Made by a program: the position numbers and the translations under genes. A stretch of DNA of 64,000 nt, from assembly GCA_028571685.1 (NCBI GenBank), contig CM053143.1, positions 138,480,829 to 138,544,828 of the forward strand, given 5' to 3'. This DNA is from Heterohyrax brucei (Eukaryota > Chordata > Mammalia > Hyracoidea > Procaviidae). Shown here piece after piece: positions 42,100-55,254 of the stretch (its first letter is position 1; each line of letters begins with the position of its first letter). The notes under the pieces were generated by a model. That model had not been told where the DNA came from. It made no database searches and worked only from the letters and a program-made list of their open reading frames with translations.

Positions 42100-44765
42100 T
42101 TGGTTGGATCATTTTGAAATTAAACAATCATGTGGTCTTCTATGTGGAGAACGAGAATCTGAAGAGCAATGATACTGAATTCATCCTCAGAAAGAACGTT
42201 TAAAGATCTATCCTGAAATAAAACACTGATAGGATAACATCCATAGTTCTACAAGGAAGACCAGTTTAATATGAGTATTATTCAATCACTAAGGCCAAAG
42301 ATGAAGAAACTGAAGATTTTTTTTTTTTTTACCAACTTCTGAAGTCTGATATTATCAGACACAAAATCAGGATGCATTAATAATTACTAGTGGTCAGGAT
42401 GCAAAAGTTAGAAACAAAGAGGAAGGATTGGTAATTGAAAAATATGGCCTTGGTGATAGAAATGATGCTGGAATCACATGATAGAATTTTATAAGACCAA
42501 CAACTTCTTCATTGAAAATACCTGTGTTCACCAGCACAAATGACAAATATATATATGGACCTCACCAGATAAAATACACAGAGTCAAATCAACTACATCT
42601 GTAGAAGGAGACAATGGAAAAGCTCAATATCATAATTCATAACAAGACCAAGTGCCAACTGTAGCACAGACCATCAATTGCTCATATACAAGTTCCAACT
42701 GAAACTGAAGAAAATCGGAACAAGTCCACAAGAGCCAAAGTACTACCTTGAATATATCCCACCTGGCTTTAGAGACCATCTCAAGAATAGATTTGACATG
42801 TTGAAAACTAATGAATGAAGACCGGAGAAGTTGTGGAATGACATCAAAGACACCATACATGAAGAAAGCAAGAGGGTGTTAAAAATACAGGAAATAAAGA
42901 AGAGACCAAATTGGATGTCAGAAGAGACTCTGAAACTTGATCTTGAGCATTGAGTAGCTAAAGCAAAAGGAAGGAATGATAAAGAACTGAACAGAAAATT
43001 TCAAAGGGCAGCTTGAGAAGACAAGTAAAGTATTATAATGATATGAGCAAAGAGTGGGAGCTAAACAACCAGAAGCGAGGAACACCACTCTGCACTTCTC
43101 AAGGTGAAAGAACTGAATAAAAAATTCAAGCCTCTGGTTGCAAAAGGGAAGAATTTCACAGGGAAAATATTAAATGGCATTGGAAGCATCAAAAGAAGAT
43201 GGAAATAATACATGGTCATTATAGCAAAAATAGCTGAGTGATGTCCAATTATTTCAAGAGGTAGCATGTGATTAGGAACCAACGGTATGGAAGGAAGAAG
43301 TCAAGGCTTCTTTGAAGGCATTTGTGAAAAGCAAGGCTCCAGGAACTGATAGAATACCAACTGAGATGTTTTAACAAACAGATGTGGTGGTAGAAGTGCT
43401 AACTCATCTGTGCCAAGATATTTGGAGGCTAGCTACCTGGCCAACTGACTGGAAAAGATCTATATTCATGCCCATTCCCAAGAAAGGTGATTCAACTGAA
43501 TGTGGAAATTATTGAACAATATCATTAATATCAGAAGCAAGTAAAATTTTGCAAAAGATCACCCCAAAGCAGCTGCAGGAGTACATTGATAAGGAACTGC
43601 CAGAAATTCAGGAAAGATTCAAAAGAGGAGGTGTAACTTGGGATACCACTGCTGATGTCAGATGGATCTTGGCTAAAAGCAGACACTACCAGAAAGATGT
43701 TGTGTTTTATTGACCATGCAAAGGGATTCAACTGTGTGAATCATAATAAATTATGGATAAAATTTTAGAGAATGGGAATTTCAGAACACTTATTTGTGCT
43801 CTTCAGGAATCTATACATGGATGACGAGGCAGCTGTTTAAATACAATAAAGGGACACTGCACGGCTTAAAGTCAGGATTGTAGCCTTTCACCACACTTAT
43901 TCTGATCAAATAATTGGAGAATCTGTACTATATGAAGGAGAAAGAATTATCAGAATTGAAGAACGACTCATTAACAACCTATGTTATGCAGATGGCACAA
44001 CTTTGCTTGCTGAAAGTGAACAGGACTGGAAACACTTACTGATGAAGATCAAAGACCATGGCCTTCGGTATGAATTACTCCTCAACATCAAGAAAACAAA
44101 AATCCTCACATCTGCACCAGTAAGCATCATCATGATAAAGGGAGAAAAGATTGAGATTATCAAGGATTTCATTTTACTTGGATCCTCAGTCAACACCATG
44201 GAAGCAGCAGTCAAGAAATCAAAAGATGTATTGCATTCAGAAAATCTGCTGCAAAAAACCTCTCTCAGGTGTTGAAAATCAAAGATGTCTCCTTGAAGAC
44301 TAAGGTGCCCCTGACCCAAGTCACGGTATTATCCGTCAGATCATACGCATGTGAAAACTGGGCAGCAAATAAGGAAGACCAAAGAACTGACTCCTTTGAA
44401 TTGTGGTGCTGGAGAAAAATATTGAAAGCCATGAACTGCAAAAACAACAAACAGATCTGTCTTGGAAGTAGTGCAACCAGACAGCTCCTTAGAAGCAAGG
44501 ATAGCTAGACTATATCTAACACATTTTGGACATTGTTGTCTGAAGGGATCAGTCCCTGGAGAAGCACATCATGCTTGGTAAGGCAGAGGGTCGTAAAAAA
44601 GAGGAAGACCCTCAATAAGATGGATTGACACAGTGGCTGCAACAATGGGCTCAAGTATAACACCAATTGCGGGCATGGTTCAGGACCTGGCAGTGTTTCA
44701 TTCTATGGTACATATGGTTGCTGTGAATCAGAATTGACTGGACAGAATCCGACAAGAAGTCAATC
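42100..44765 (+). mobile_element. RTE-type LINE, nearly full length
   Basis: This is the most complete RTE in the window, lacking only the 5' leader. It runs from the endonuclease region (ttttgaaattaaacaatcat) through the linker, fingers (43340-43500) and the RT active site, where the usual YADD reads YADG (43986-43997), to the conserved C-terminal domain and the 3' tail. The frame at 44003-44275 is the RT segment just after the active site. Many stops and the active-site change make it inactive. An internal T-run (42318-42331) is a local insertion. Confidence 0.85.
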
Positions 44766-45094
44766 ATTTTGTGAGAGTTATTAGACCATGGCCAGAAGGA
44801 CCATTTACTAGCAAATTACTGCACCACAATGGTTAAACTGTTGGCATTTGAATTATCAGTGGCATAGATTCCAGAATCATAGCAACATACAAGCCATCAC
44901 AGTCTGACAAACTGACAGTTCAAGGACTCGTTAATTACAACACTTATTTTTTTTTTTTTACTGTTATTGTATGTTTAATACGTTTGGGTATTACTTGCAC
45001 TCCTCTAAGGATTATAAGGTTAATGAAATGTTGAATACAAGATCCCTGATTTTGCTCTGTAGGCCTAAAACTTAGCAAAATACAGTTAAACAAA
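44766..45094. other. SINE-related fragment and spacer
   Basis: Text at about 44850-44930 (atagattccagaatcatagc, agccatcacagtctgacaaa) matches the composite seen at 55440. The rest, with a T-run at 44948-44959, is unrecognised. Confidence 0.45.
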
Positions 45095-45784
45095 TTTCAT
45101 GAAACTTTTTACTTTGAAATAATTACAGATTCACAAAAAATTACATAAACAGTGTAGATGCTTCCTTTACTCTTCATCCAGTTTTCCTGAAAGATTATGT
45201 CTTACATACCTGTAGAACGAGGTCAAAATCAAGAGTTAACATTGGTAAGAGTCTTTATAGTTTTATGCTGTTTTATCACATTTATAGATTCATGTGGCCT
45301 CCACTGCAGTCAACCTATGACATCCTCACGAAGGTCTCCCTGTGCTACTCTTTTTTAGTCCTACCCACCTCTCTCCACCCATCATCCCTAACCCTTGACA
45401 AATACTAATCTGTTTTCCTTCTCTATAATTTTGTAATTATGTTATAAAAAATAGAATCATACAATATGTTACCTTCTGAGATTGACCTTTTTTTCATGCA
45501 AAATGTCCTTGAACATATAGCTGGCTCCTGTTGTTTTCTCTTTTTTTAATTTTTTAAAAATCCATTCTGCCAATCTCCGTCTTTAAAGTGGTGTGTTCAG
45601 ACCATTTACATTTAATGTAAATTTTGGTGTGTTATCTGTTTGTTCAGTCTTCCTTCCTTTCTTTATTTTTCTTTGTCTCCTTGTGTGTTACTTAAATATT
45701 TTTGCAATTACATTTTGACTTTTATACTGTTTTTATAGTATACCTCTATATATGAATTTTTAGTGGTTATTCTAAGTATTACAT
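45095..45784 (-). mobile_element. LINE-1 3' region, antisense
   Basis: It contains gaaataattacagattcac and atccattctgccaatctccg, typical antisense LINE-1 text. It is interrupted by an antisense RTE at 45785. Confidence 0.55.
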
Positions 45785-46690
45785 TGTTGTTGTTGCTGTT
45801 AGGTGCTGTCAAGGCGGTTCTGACTTATAGTGACACTATGAACAACAGAATGAAACACTGCCTGGTCTTGCGCCATGTCCACAATTGTTTTTATTCTTAA
45901 GCCCGTTGTTGCGGCCACTGTGTGAATCCATCTCATTGAGGGTCTTCCTTTTTTTCACTGACCTTCTACTCTACCAAGCATGATGTCTTTCTCCAGGGAC
46001 TGATCTTTCCTGACATGTCCAAATTATGTAAGACACATTCTTGCCATGTTTGCTTCCAAGGAGCACTCTGGTTGTACATCTTCTAGAAAAGATCTGTTGG
46101 TTCTTTTGGTGATCCATCGTACATTCAACATTCTTCTCCAACACCACAATTCAAAGGCATCAATTCTTCTTCTGTCTTCTTTGTTCATGGTCCAGCTTTC
46201 GCATGCATATGACATGACTGAAAATACCATGGCTTGGGTCAGGTGTGTTTTAGTCTTCAAGGTGACATCTTTACTTCTGAATACTTTGAAGAGATCCTTT
46301 GCAGCAGTTTTTCCCAGTGTAATGCTTCCATTGATTTCTTCACTGCTGCTTCCATGGGCATTGATTGTGGACCCATTAAAATGAAATCCTTTACAAACTC
46401 AATCTTTTCTCCATTTATGATAATGTTGCTTACTGGTCCAGTTATGAGGATTTTTTGTTTTCCTGACATTGAGGTACAATCTATACTGAAGGCTGTAATC
46501 CTTGATCTTCATTGGTAAGTGTCTGGAATCGTCATCACTTCCAGCAAGTAAGGTGGTGTTATTTGCATAACACAGATTGTTAATGATCTGTGACACCTCA
46601 TTCTTCTTCATATAATCCATCTTCTCAGATTATTTGCTCAGCATACAGATTAAAAAGGTATGGTGAAAGGATACAACCCTGATGCACAAC
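45785..46690 (-). mobile_element. RTE-type LINE, 3' part, antisense
   Basis: The 3' end at the left reads gttgttgttgctgttaggtg and the element extends into the RT region (plus-strand atttgcataacacagattgt corresponds to the YADD region). Frames at 46024-46260, 46257-46469 and 46399-46620 are successive RTE protein pieces in different frames. It is comparatively close to consensus, hence a younger copy. Confidence 0.85.
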
Positions 46691-49085
46691 TTTCCTGCTG
46701 TCAAGATTTTTTCATTGTTTCTAGTTTTCAGAAATTTGGTTATTGTGTGTCTTAGCATGAATTTTCTTAGCTTTATCCTGTTTGAGTTTCCTTCGGTTTC
46801 TTCAATCTGTAGATTTAAGTCTTTTGCCATATTTAAGGGACTTCCCAGCCATTCTTTCTTTTTTTTAAACTTTTAAATTTTATTTTCTGAACATCTAAAA
46901 TATTTAGATGTTTTGAAAATCAAAACTATGCAACAAGTATGATCAGAAAAGTTGTATTCCCATTCCTATTCCTGTATCTCTTCCCCATCTACCTCCAAAA
47001 GTAATCATTTTCATTAGCTTCTGGTTTACTTTTCTTACTCCTCTTATTCTTATTTCTTTCCCACTTTCCCTTTAGTAACTATCAAAGATTGTTTCTCTCT
47101 ATGGGTATAAACCTTTTCATGAGTTTTCATAGTAGTTGTCTCACACAACACTTATCACTCTGTGATTGACTCGCTTTACTCAACATAATGCACTCCAGTG
47201 TGTTCCCTGTTATGAAATGACATCCAATTTTGCCAGCACCATTTGCTAAAATGACTGTCCATTTCCCATCTGATGGACTTTGGACTCTCAACCAAGATCA
47301 GGTAAACACAAGTGTATGGACTTACATCTAGGTTCTTGATTCTGTCCCACTGATTAATGTACCTGCTGTTATACTAGTACCAGGCATCTTTGTTTCTAGG
47401 ATATGTCTTGTAAATAGCATATTAATGAATCCTATTTTTTAATCCATTCTGTCACTCTCTGTCTCTTTATGGGTGCATTGAAGTCATTTACATTCAGTGT
47501 AATTGTTGATAGATTTGAATTTATTGCTATCATTTATGTAGTGCTTTTTTGTGATGCTGACATTTTCTTTGTTCCTCTTACTTTTCAGTGCTGAATTCCT
47601 TGGTTCATAGATTTCTTTGGCTTTTGTAGATTTCGTTTTTTGTGAGACTTTATGTTTTTGTTATTTTGATGAATAGATTTACTAACTGTCTTTGTGGTTA
47701 CTTTGAAATTTACCTTTATCTTCCTAGGCTTGAACCAATCTATTATTACTTGGTAGTGCCTTGCCTTTGATACATTAGAAAGTTCTGTATCTACACTGTT
47801 TGTGCCCTCTTCTGTTGTTCTGATGTTGTTGTCATTTGCAGATTAACCTCTCTAGTTCTCTGTTGTAATTTATTTGGTTTTGAATGGTCCTTGGGGGTTC
47901 ATTCCCTGAGTTGGTATCTGGCTCACACAATCTTGGGTCTTAGATTCATTGTGTGATCTGATGTTGTTTGTTCTCAGACTGAAAATCTCCTCTTAGTAAT
48001 TCTTGTATGTTTGGTTTGGTTTTTACATATTTCCTTAACTTCTGTTTATGTGGAAATGTTCTACGTTCACCATTGTATTTAAATGAGGTTTCAGGATCTA
48101 TTATTCTTGGTCACCAATTGTTTTCTTTCAGTGTTTTATATATATCATCTCATTGCCTTCTTGCTTATATGGTTTCTGTTGAATAATCAGGGCTCAGTCA
48201 TATTTTTCTCTCCTCTGTACTTGAGTTTGTTTTCCTCAAGCTGATCTCAGAATTTTTTCTCTGTCTTTGGTTTTAGCAAATGTAATTATGATACGCCTTG
48301 GTGGTTTTCTCTTAATGTCTACCCTAAATGCGGTTCACTGAGCTTTTTGGATGGTCAGCTTTCCATCTTTCATGATAGTAGCTAAGTTATTATTATTAAT
48401 TTTTTTGTCAGTAATTCATCAATGGTCCTCTCTGTGTTTTCCATTTTCTCCCCCTGTTATGGAAGTCCAATCACTCTCAAATTTTTGCTTCTGATTGTAT
48501 TTCACACAATTCTCAGGGTTTCTTCCTTTTTCTTTGTTCCTTTTTTCTGATTTTTCCTCAGAGATGTTATCCATGTGTTTATCTTCAGTTTTGCTGATCC
48601 TGTCTTCCATATTTTCAAATCTGCTCCTCAGCCCTTCCATGACTCTGTTCATTTCTGCAGTCTTGTTTATCTTTCGAATTTCTGATGGTTGCTTTTATAT
48701 GATTTCTACTTATGAATTTATTTTGGTATTTTATTACTGTATTTTCATGAATTTTTCAAGTAATCGATTTGCTTTTGCCATGAATTTGTCTGCTTTGTCC
48801 TATTTTTGTCTACATTTTGCTTCAGCTCTTGGATAGCTCTGAAAATTAGAGATTTGAAATCCTCGTCAGATAATTCCAGTGCCTTTCTTCTACTGGAAAT
48901 GTATCTGGTGTTTTATTTTGTTCACCTGGAAGCTACCTTTCTGGTTTTCTTCTCTTTTTTTCCAAATAAGTTTTGATAATTATTGTCTGCTGTCTTCAGG
49001 CCATTCAGTAGTTGTTTTCTTTGTTTACTGATTATAGAACTTTTTTTTTTTGTCTTGCTTTTATGTTTTATTTGGTTATCTCAGA
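46691..49085 (-). mobile_element. LINE-1, antisense, 3' pieces and 5' ORF2/ORF1 region
   Basis: The first part (46691-47400) contains LINE-1 3' text (ttcaatctgtagatttaagt). From about 47430 the region corresponds to antisense ORF2 5' half (cattctgtcactctctgtct) and then ORF1-like coiled-coil coding (minus frame 48419-48652). No full ORF. It ends before any 5' UTR. Confidence 0.6.
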
Positions 49086-49089
49086 GTAG

Positions 49090-49625
49090 TTGAGGGGTGC
49101 ATTGTTGTTTGCTTATCTGTGATCGCAGTATTTTTCACATCTTTTTCCAGTGGACAGGGCCAGTTACTGACCCTGAATAGACAGAGATAGATACAGACAG
49201 AGGAAGACATTCATATAACAACGAAGGTAGATACAACTGCAAGCCAAGAATTTCTGAGAGCCATTAGAAGCTAAGAGAAAGGCAGGGAACAATTTCTTAA
49301 TGAAAGCACTCACAATAAATTAGCAATACCTTCTAGCCTCCAGAACTGTAGGACAATAAATTTCTATTTTTTAAAGCCACACATATTGTGGCATAGTCAT
49401 GTGCTGTCAGTTTGATTCCAGCTCATACAGACCCTATATGATGGGATAGAATTGCCCTATAGGGCTTCATAGACTGTAATCTTTAGGGGAGCAGATTAGC
49501 AAGTTTTGTTACCCTGTGAAGTCATTGATGGACTTGAACTGCTGACCTTTCAGTGACCAGCTGAGAGATTAAGCATTGTGCCACCAGGGCTCCTTTTGTT
49601 ATGGCAGCCCCAGAAAACTAACATA
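49090..49625 (+). repeat. MaLR-like LTR split by a SINE
   Basis: The left half contains tagcctccagaactgtagga followed by caataaatttct, the right half ttatggcagccccagaaaac. The SINE at 49395-49597 separates them. Confidence 0.6.
49395..49597 (-). repeat. Afrotherian SINE, antisense, full length
   Basis: It starts with tgctgtcagtttgattccag and ends with ttgtgccaccagggctcctt, the antisense head. Inserted in the LTR. Confidence 0.75.
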
Positions 49626-51080
49626 GTCACGTTTTTCACAGGTACCAGGGAACTTGAACTTGAATATACTGGTTGTACAATATAATCCATAACAATCCTG
49701 AAAGATCATCCAGGCATATCTTCTTAGAGGAGGCTATCAGATGACCTGCAGGCTACCTATACATTCAGCCACCCAGTCGTCCATCCATCCGTCCACGCAT
49801 TTGTGAATTTATTCATGAAACATTTCTTGAGAAATGTTGTATTCTCATAGGGAAGACATGTAAACAAATATAATACAGTCTGGCAAGCAAAATGATAGGG
49901 TTTACGAGCATACTGAGGAAGGGCATAATTCTCACTAAGACCATTTCTGACTCATGTATAGCTTTGGAGTGGGAAAAGGGAAGGTGGTTGCTGGCTCAAA
50001 TGTGGTGAAATGGATGTAGGAGAATCAATAGCAAGCCAGTCAAGTGCCATCAATAACAAGACGATGTTACAAATAATCTTCTTACAATTTAACCTTTGGG
50101 TGATGTACATTTGTTCAAAAAGGAAGAAAATAAAACCACAAAACTACTGTCTTTAAATAGTATTTATTCTTTTCAGTTACCAGAAGCAAAAGCTGTTGCA
50201 ACCTAGGACCAGCTCACTTAGTGCGTGAATGGTTTGGTTATCCAAGTTGTGCTCTTTTCTGGGAAAAGACTAGCCTGGTGCAGTTGCTTATTCATTGCAT
50301 TTTCCATTTGATCATTCAAGTCCTTATATTAGGAGTCATAATCCCATTTTCTCAGATCCCATCTCTCCAGTGGCCAACAAAGATTCCATGCTGGGTCTTG
50401 CAAAATTAAGTTATAAGTTATTCTTCTACCAAAGGTTCAAAGTTGAGCACAGATTTCAGAGTTAAACCAGTCACCCCAGGCACTCTTAAATCTTTTTTGC
50501 CCTTAGAAAAATAGATTTGTCTTGCTGCCTTTTAAATAGTGTAGCATTTTCCTTTACTCAGCAACTTTCCTCACTTCGTTGGTTATACCTTATTGGTTTT
50601 ATCTTTGTCTAAATCAAGATGGACAGCCCTTTAGACAAGTGAATGGTGTTTCTTTCTAGGGCTGAAAACTTCAATTATAGACACCTCTAGAGACTAATTA
50701 TTCATTGGGAATTCTTATCCCAGTCTGGATGTTTGTTCTGAAAACAGAAATGGCATCAGTGACCCTGGAAAACAGAACTTGGGGCTCTAAAGGTGTTGTC
50801 GCAGTTACATGATATTACAGCTGAAATGAGTATGCCCAGTGGTGTTAATTGGGGTCAACTTCAACATGCTTTCGCGGTCTGTGATTCCTACCACTATAAT
50901 CCAAGTCTCTTGAAACTACATACTTATCAATAGTCCAACCAGACCCCTAGTCTTTTAGATAAGCCACTCACAATAGTAAGTGATGTTTAATTTGAGGTTA
51001 AGTCTTGCCTAACAGAGGTTTTGACTTTCGGAGTGATTTCCAGTGAGCCTCTTATATCCCTAGTTCTTGGCAGTACAATT
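49626..51080. other. Unrecognised, mostly unique sequence
   Basis: A weak LINE-2-like stretch lies near 49800-49910. Elsewhere no repeat, RNA gene or coding exon is recognised. The frame at 50221-50409 is short and has no domain. Confidence 0.4.
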
Positions 51081-51084
51081 TGGA

Positions 51085-51490
51085 TAAGACAAAGACTTGA
51101 TTTGGATTTTAAATGCAATGCTTTTTAATTATGTGACCTTGGGGAAGTTGCCCAAACTCTATTAATTTCTGTATCTGTAAGGTTAGGATAATATTGCTCA
51201 TCTCAAAGATTTAGTGAAAAAACTAAATGAAACAATATATGCAAGCCACATACCACAAGACATGACTTACCATTAAAAAACAAACAAAAGAAAGCCAAAA
51301 CCATTGCCATCGAATCGGTTTTGACTCACAGTGACTCTATAGGACAGAGTAGAACTGTCCCGTCATGTTTTCAAGGAGCACCTGATAGATTTGAACTGCC
51401 AAACTCTTGGTTAGTAGCTGTAGCACATAACCATGAAGCCATCAGTGTTGTCTGGCTTACTGTAAATGCTCAATAAACAGTTGTCGTTCT
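51085..51490 (+). repeat. MIR-type SINE, split by an antisense SINE
   Basis: The left piece carries atgtgaccttggggaagttg and tctgtatctgtaaggttagg; the right piece carries gtaaatgctcaataaacagt, the MIR 3' end. An afrotherian SINE lies between them. Confidence 0.75.
51291..51450 (-). repeat. Afrotherian SINE, antisense
   Basis: It contains gccaaaaccattgccatcga, actcacagtgactctatagg and gaactgccaaactcttggtt, and ends near a degraded head. Inserted within the MIR. Confidence 0.75.
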
Positions 51491-51780
51491 GATTGTCTCA
51501 TTTGCAAGTATATCGTGTTCCAGTCAAAAATGGGCTGCTGACTTATTGCCAAGAAGAGATAGACTTCAGAGTTATGTTAAGAATTTCATGGAGAATAATC
51601 ACCACCTGCCGAAATGGACAATGGTAGGCTGATTTTCTATACTCATCTCTGCCCAGTCTTTGGTAAATATTTCACAATATTGAAGAAAATCTGAGGTGAA
51701 GAGGAGAACTGGAGAAGATGAGATAGGCTGAAATTGTGCAATGGTTTTGGAGTCCTAGTCCTCCACGTAGTCACAGCCTG
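51491..51780. other. Unrecognised spacer
   Basis: No repeat or coding sequence identified between the MIR and the antisense LINE-1. Confidence 0.35.
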
Positions 51781-54365
51781 TATCTGTAATTCCCTGTTGT
51801 GTACCAGGTCCCAGCTGCCTAAAGCTGCTCTTTGCTTCTATTGGTGGCCACGGGCTTCTTTTGCCATTCTCTTTCTGTTTGAGTTGTATAGCTAATGTTT
51901 TGATCTTGTCTCTTTCTTCTTTTTCAATGTGTACACCTATTGTTATAGGTTGACCTCTGAACACTGCCTTTGCTGTGTCCCAAAGGTTTTGGTATGATGT
52001 TTTCATTCTTGTATGATTCCAGGAATTTTTTTTTTCTCATCTTTGATTTCTCCTATTTCCCAGTGGTTTTTAAGTAGGATGTTATTCAATTTTCATGTGT
52101 TTGATTTTTTTTTCTTGCTCTTCCTGTTGTTAATTTTTTATTTTGAAGGTGTGATCACAGAAGATATTTGTGTAATCTCAATGTTTTGGATTTTAATGAG
52201 GGTTGCTTTTGGCCTAATACATGGTCTATTCTGGAGAATGTTCCAGGTGGGTTCGTAAAGAATTTGTACTTTGCTGCTGTTGGATGGAGTGTTCTATACA
52301 TGTGTCAAGTTTGCTGACTGTGGTCTTTAGATCTTCTGTATCCTTGTTGAATTTTTCTAGATGTTCTGTCCTTTATCCAAAGCGATATGTGAAAGTCTCC
52401 TACCATTATTGTGAAACTATCATTTCCCTTTCCAGTGCTGTTTGAGTTTGTTTTATGTATTTCAGAACCTTGCCATTGGGTACATAGGTATTTACTATGG
52501 TTCTGCCTTCAGAATGGTGGATTGTCCCTTTAATAATTATATACTGCTCTTCTTTGTCTTTTATAGTGGCTTTTGTTTTCAAGCCAATTTTACTGAAGTT
52601 AGTATTGCCATTGCTGGTCTTTCTTGGTAGCTGTTTGCTTGATATGTGTTTTTTTTCCCCATTTTTGATTTTTAATAAATTTGTGCCTTTGTTTTCAAGG
52701 TATGTCTCTTTTAGACAGCATGTTGATAGGTCTTGTTTTTTTAAATCTATTCTGTCACTCTCTGTTTCTTTGTACATGTAAGCCATTCACATTCAGTGTG
52801 GTTATCGATAGGTGTAAATTTATTGCTGTCATTTTGTAGCACTTTGTTTTATGTTGGTGATATTTTCTTTATTCCTCTTGCCCCACCCCCCTCTAAATTT
52901 CTTTTGTTGCTTTCTTCTTCTACTTCTTCTTCTTTCTTTTCTTTTGATTCCGGAGATTTTATATTTACTGAAATTTTTTTCTTCTTTATTTTGATGAGTA
53001 TTTTTGGTTTTGCTACCTTGAAACTTATCCCTATCTTTCTAAGTTTAAACCAGCCTTTTATTACTTGATAACCCTTTGATATCCTCTCTATTTGAATGTT
53101 CTATACCTGAAATGTTTCTCTTTTACTGTTCTGATATTGTCATTTACAGATTGATGTCTCTAGTTGTCTGTTGTAAAGTTTTAAATTTTGTTTTATCCTT
53201 GGAATTTCATCATCCACATTGGGATCTGGTTGATACTGTCTTGTGCCACACTAAGGTTGCTGTCTGATGTTGGTTCTCCAACAGAAGGGCTCTTTTTAAT
53301 AATTCTTGAAAGTTTGGTTTGGTTTTTACATATTCTCTTAATTTTTGTTTTTATGAAAATATCATAATTTCACCATAACATTTGAGTGTAAGTTTTGCAG
53401 GATATATTATTCTTTGTTGGCATTCTTTTTTCTTTCAAGATTTTATATATGTCATTCCATTGCCTTCTTGCCTGATGGTTTCTGTGAAATAATCAGAGCT
53501 TAGTCTTATCATTTCATCTCTGTACTTGACTTTTTGTTTTTCTTGAGTTGCTCTTGGGATTTTTTCTTTGTCTTTGGGTTTGGCAAGCGTGATTACAATA
53601 TGTCTGATGTTTTGCTTTTGTTGTCTATCCTATGTGGTGTTCGTTGAGCTTCTAGGATATGTGACTTTTCATCTTTCTTGATATTCAGTGAGTTTTTTTT
53701 TTTTTTGGTCAGCAAATTGCCAGTGATCGTCTTTGTATTTTCCATTTTCAATCCTTGTTCTAGAACTCTGATCACATGTAATTTTTTGCCTTTGATTGCT
53801 TCTCATGTCATTCTCAGGTTCTTCAGTTTTTCTTTGTTCTTTTCTCTGATTTTTCCTCAAAAAGATATCTAAGGATTTGTCTTGAATTTTTTTTTATCTT
53901 ATTCTCTTCCATTGTTTCACATTTGGGCCTAAAACCTTCTATGGCACTGTCCACATCTGAAATCTTGTTTAACTTTTGGATTTCTAATTTTTGGTTTTGC
54001 ATAATTTCTAGTTGTTTACTTATTCTGAGATTTTGTTTTGTTTCTGTGTTATTTTCCTGATTTCTTGCATTTCTTTGTCATTTCTATGAGTTTGGCTATT
54101 TTTTCCTTATCTTTGTATTGTCCTTCGCCTGGTGGAGATCTCTGAATATTCGAGTTCTGGATTTCCTATGAGGTAATTTCAGTGCTTTTCTTCTAGCAGA
54201 AGTTTATTTAGTGTTGTATTTTGGTCATTTTTCTGGAGTGATCCTCTCCTGTTTTTTGTAGGTTTTGATAGTACCTAATGTCTCCAGAACATTCAGGAAT
54301 CCTTTTCTTTGTCTACTGATTATAGATTTAATTGTTTCTTCTTACTTTTTTGTTTTATTTGGTTA
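51781..54365 (-). mobile_element. LINE-1 5' half (ORF1 and start of ORF2), antisense
   Basis: It corresponds to antisense ORF2 5' half (tttgctgtgtcccaaaggtt, catggtctattctggagaat), then ORF1-like sequence with coiled-coil frames (53593-53860). The 5' UTR-like purine-rich block follows at 54366, giving the normal LINE-1 order on the minus strand. The 3' half of ORF2 is missing. Confidence 0.7.
52406..52786 (-). pseudogene. LINE-1 ORF2 endonuclease fragment
   Basis: The 126-codon frame encodes the early endonuclease domain of ORF2p, with the CCLKETYLENKG region (QETHL-type motif with catalytic Glu retained), the EEQYIIIKGTI strand and NTYVPNG (usually NIYAPN). The end of the domain and the RT are missing in this frame. 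A fossil. Confidence 0.75.
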
Positions 54366-55254
54366 TGTCTAGGCAGGCAGCCTTAGTCATTTTGTTGCTT
54401 ACTCGCCTGTGGGCATGGTTCTTCTCACCAACTCGTGCAAGTTGATAGGGTTGGCCACTCAGCTATGGTGCAGCAAGGCTGGTCTGGCAGGGTAGAGAGG
54501 TAGAAATGTGTAGTCTGTAGTACAGATTGAGAGTTTGGGGACTGGTAGGGGCAGTACAGGGCAGGGTTTGGGCTCTGGGCAACTGTACCAGTACTGCTCA
54601 GTGGCATGGCAGTTGGTGTATAGTGCTGATAAGTAGGAGGGAAATCAGAGGATGTCATGGAGAGGCCATGTGCTAGTGACTCTCTAGCCAATCACTGTGG
54701 CTTACCCTGTCAAGAAGCAGTGTGATGGCACACAAGGACAGGTGGTCAGAAGAAAGAAAAGAGGTGAAATAGAGAGAAGAAATTAAGAAACAAGCAAAAA
54801 GAACTGGCCTGCAGGGGTATGCAGACCCAGAGGCTCTCCAGCTCCAGAAAGGGTAGGGGTGATGCACAAGGCTGGATGGGCAGGGGAAATGAAAGGAGAG
54901 AGAAAGAAGCAACACAAAAAGCCAAAAAAAAAAAAAAAAAATCAGAAAACGTATCAACGACAACAACTAAAAATAAACCAGGATAAGCAAAGCAAACAAA
55001 CCAAAAAGTCACAGCCTGTCAAGAAGGGAAGGGGATGGCATAAGGGCCTAGATGGAGGAGAGAAAAAGAAAGAAGGAAGAAAGAGAAAGAAAAGCAACAA
55101 CAACAAAAGAACAAAACAACTAAACCAAACAATCATGGCCTGTCAAGAAGGGGAGGGGATGGCACAGGGGGCTAGAGAAGCAACAAAAAAAGGCCAAAAA
55201 ACTTAGAAAGTGAACAAAAAATACAAACCAAAAAATAAAGCTAATTTATCTCAG
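54366..55254 (-). repeat. Purine-rich tandem block, probable LINE-1 5' UTR
   Basis: Units beginning with cctgtcaagaag recur at about 54707, 55015 and 55138, each followed by a ggatggca- or gtgatggca-type segment and a purine-rich tract. Unit length varies from about 120 to 300 bp. Long lysine-rich or serine/phenylalanine-rich frames across it are composition artefacts. Position upstream of ORF1 on the minus strand suggests promoter monomers. Confidence 0.6.

Noticed and set aside
54859-55206. 115-codon Lys/Gln-rich plus-strand frame
   Set aside because: It reads through A/G-rich tandem repeats; there is no codon structure or homology and the opposite strand is open too.
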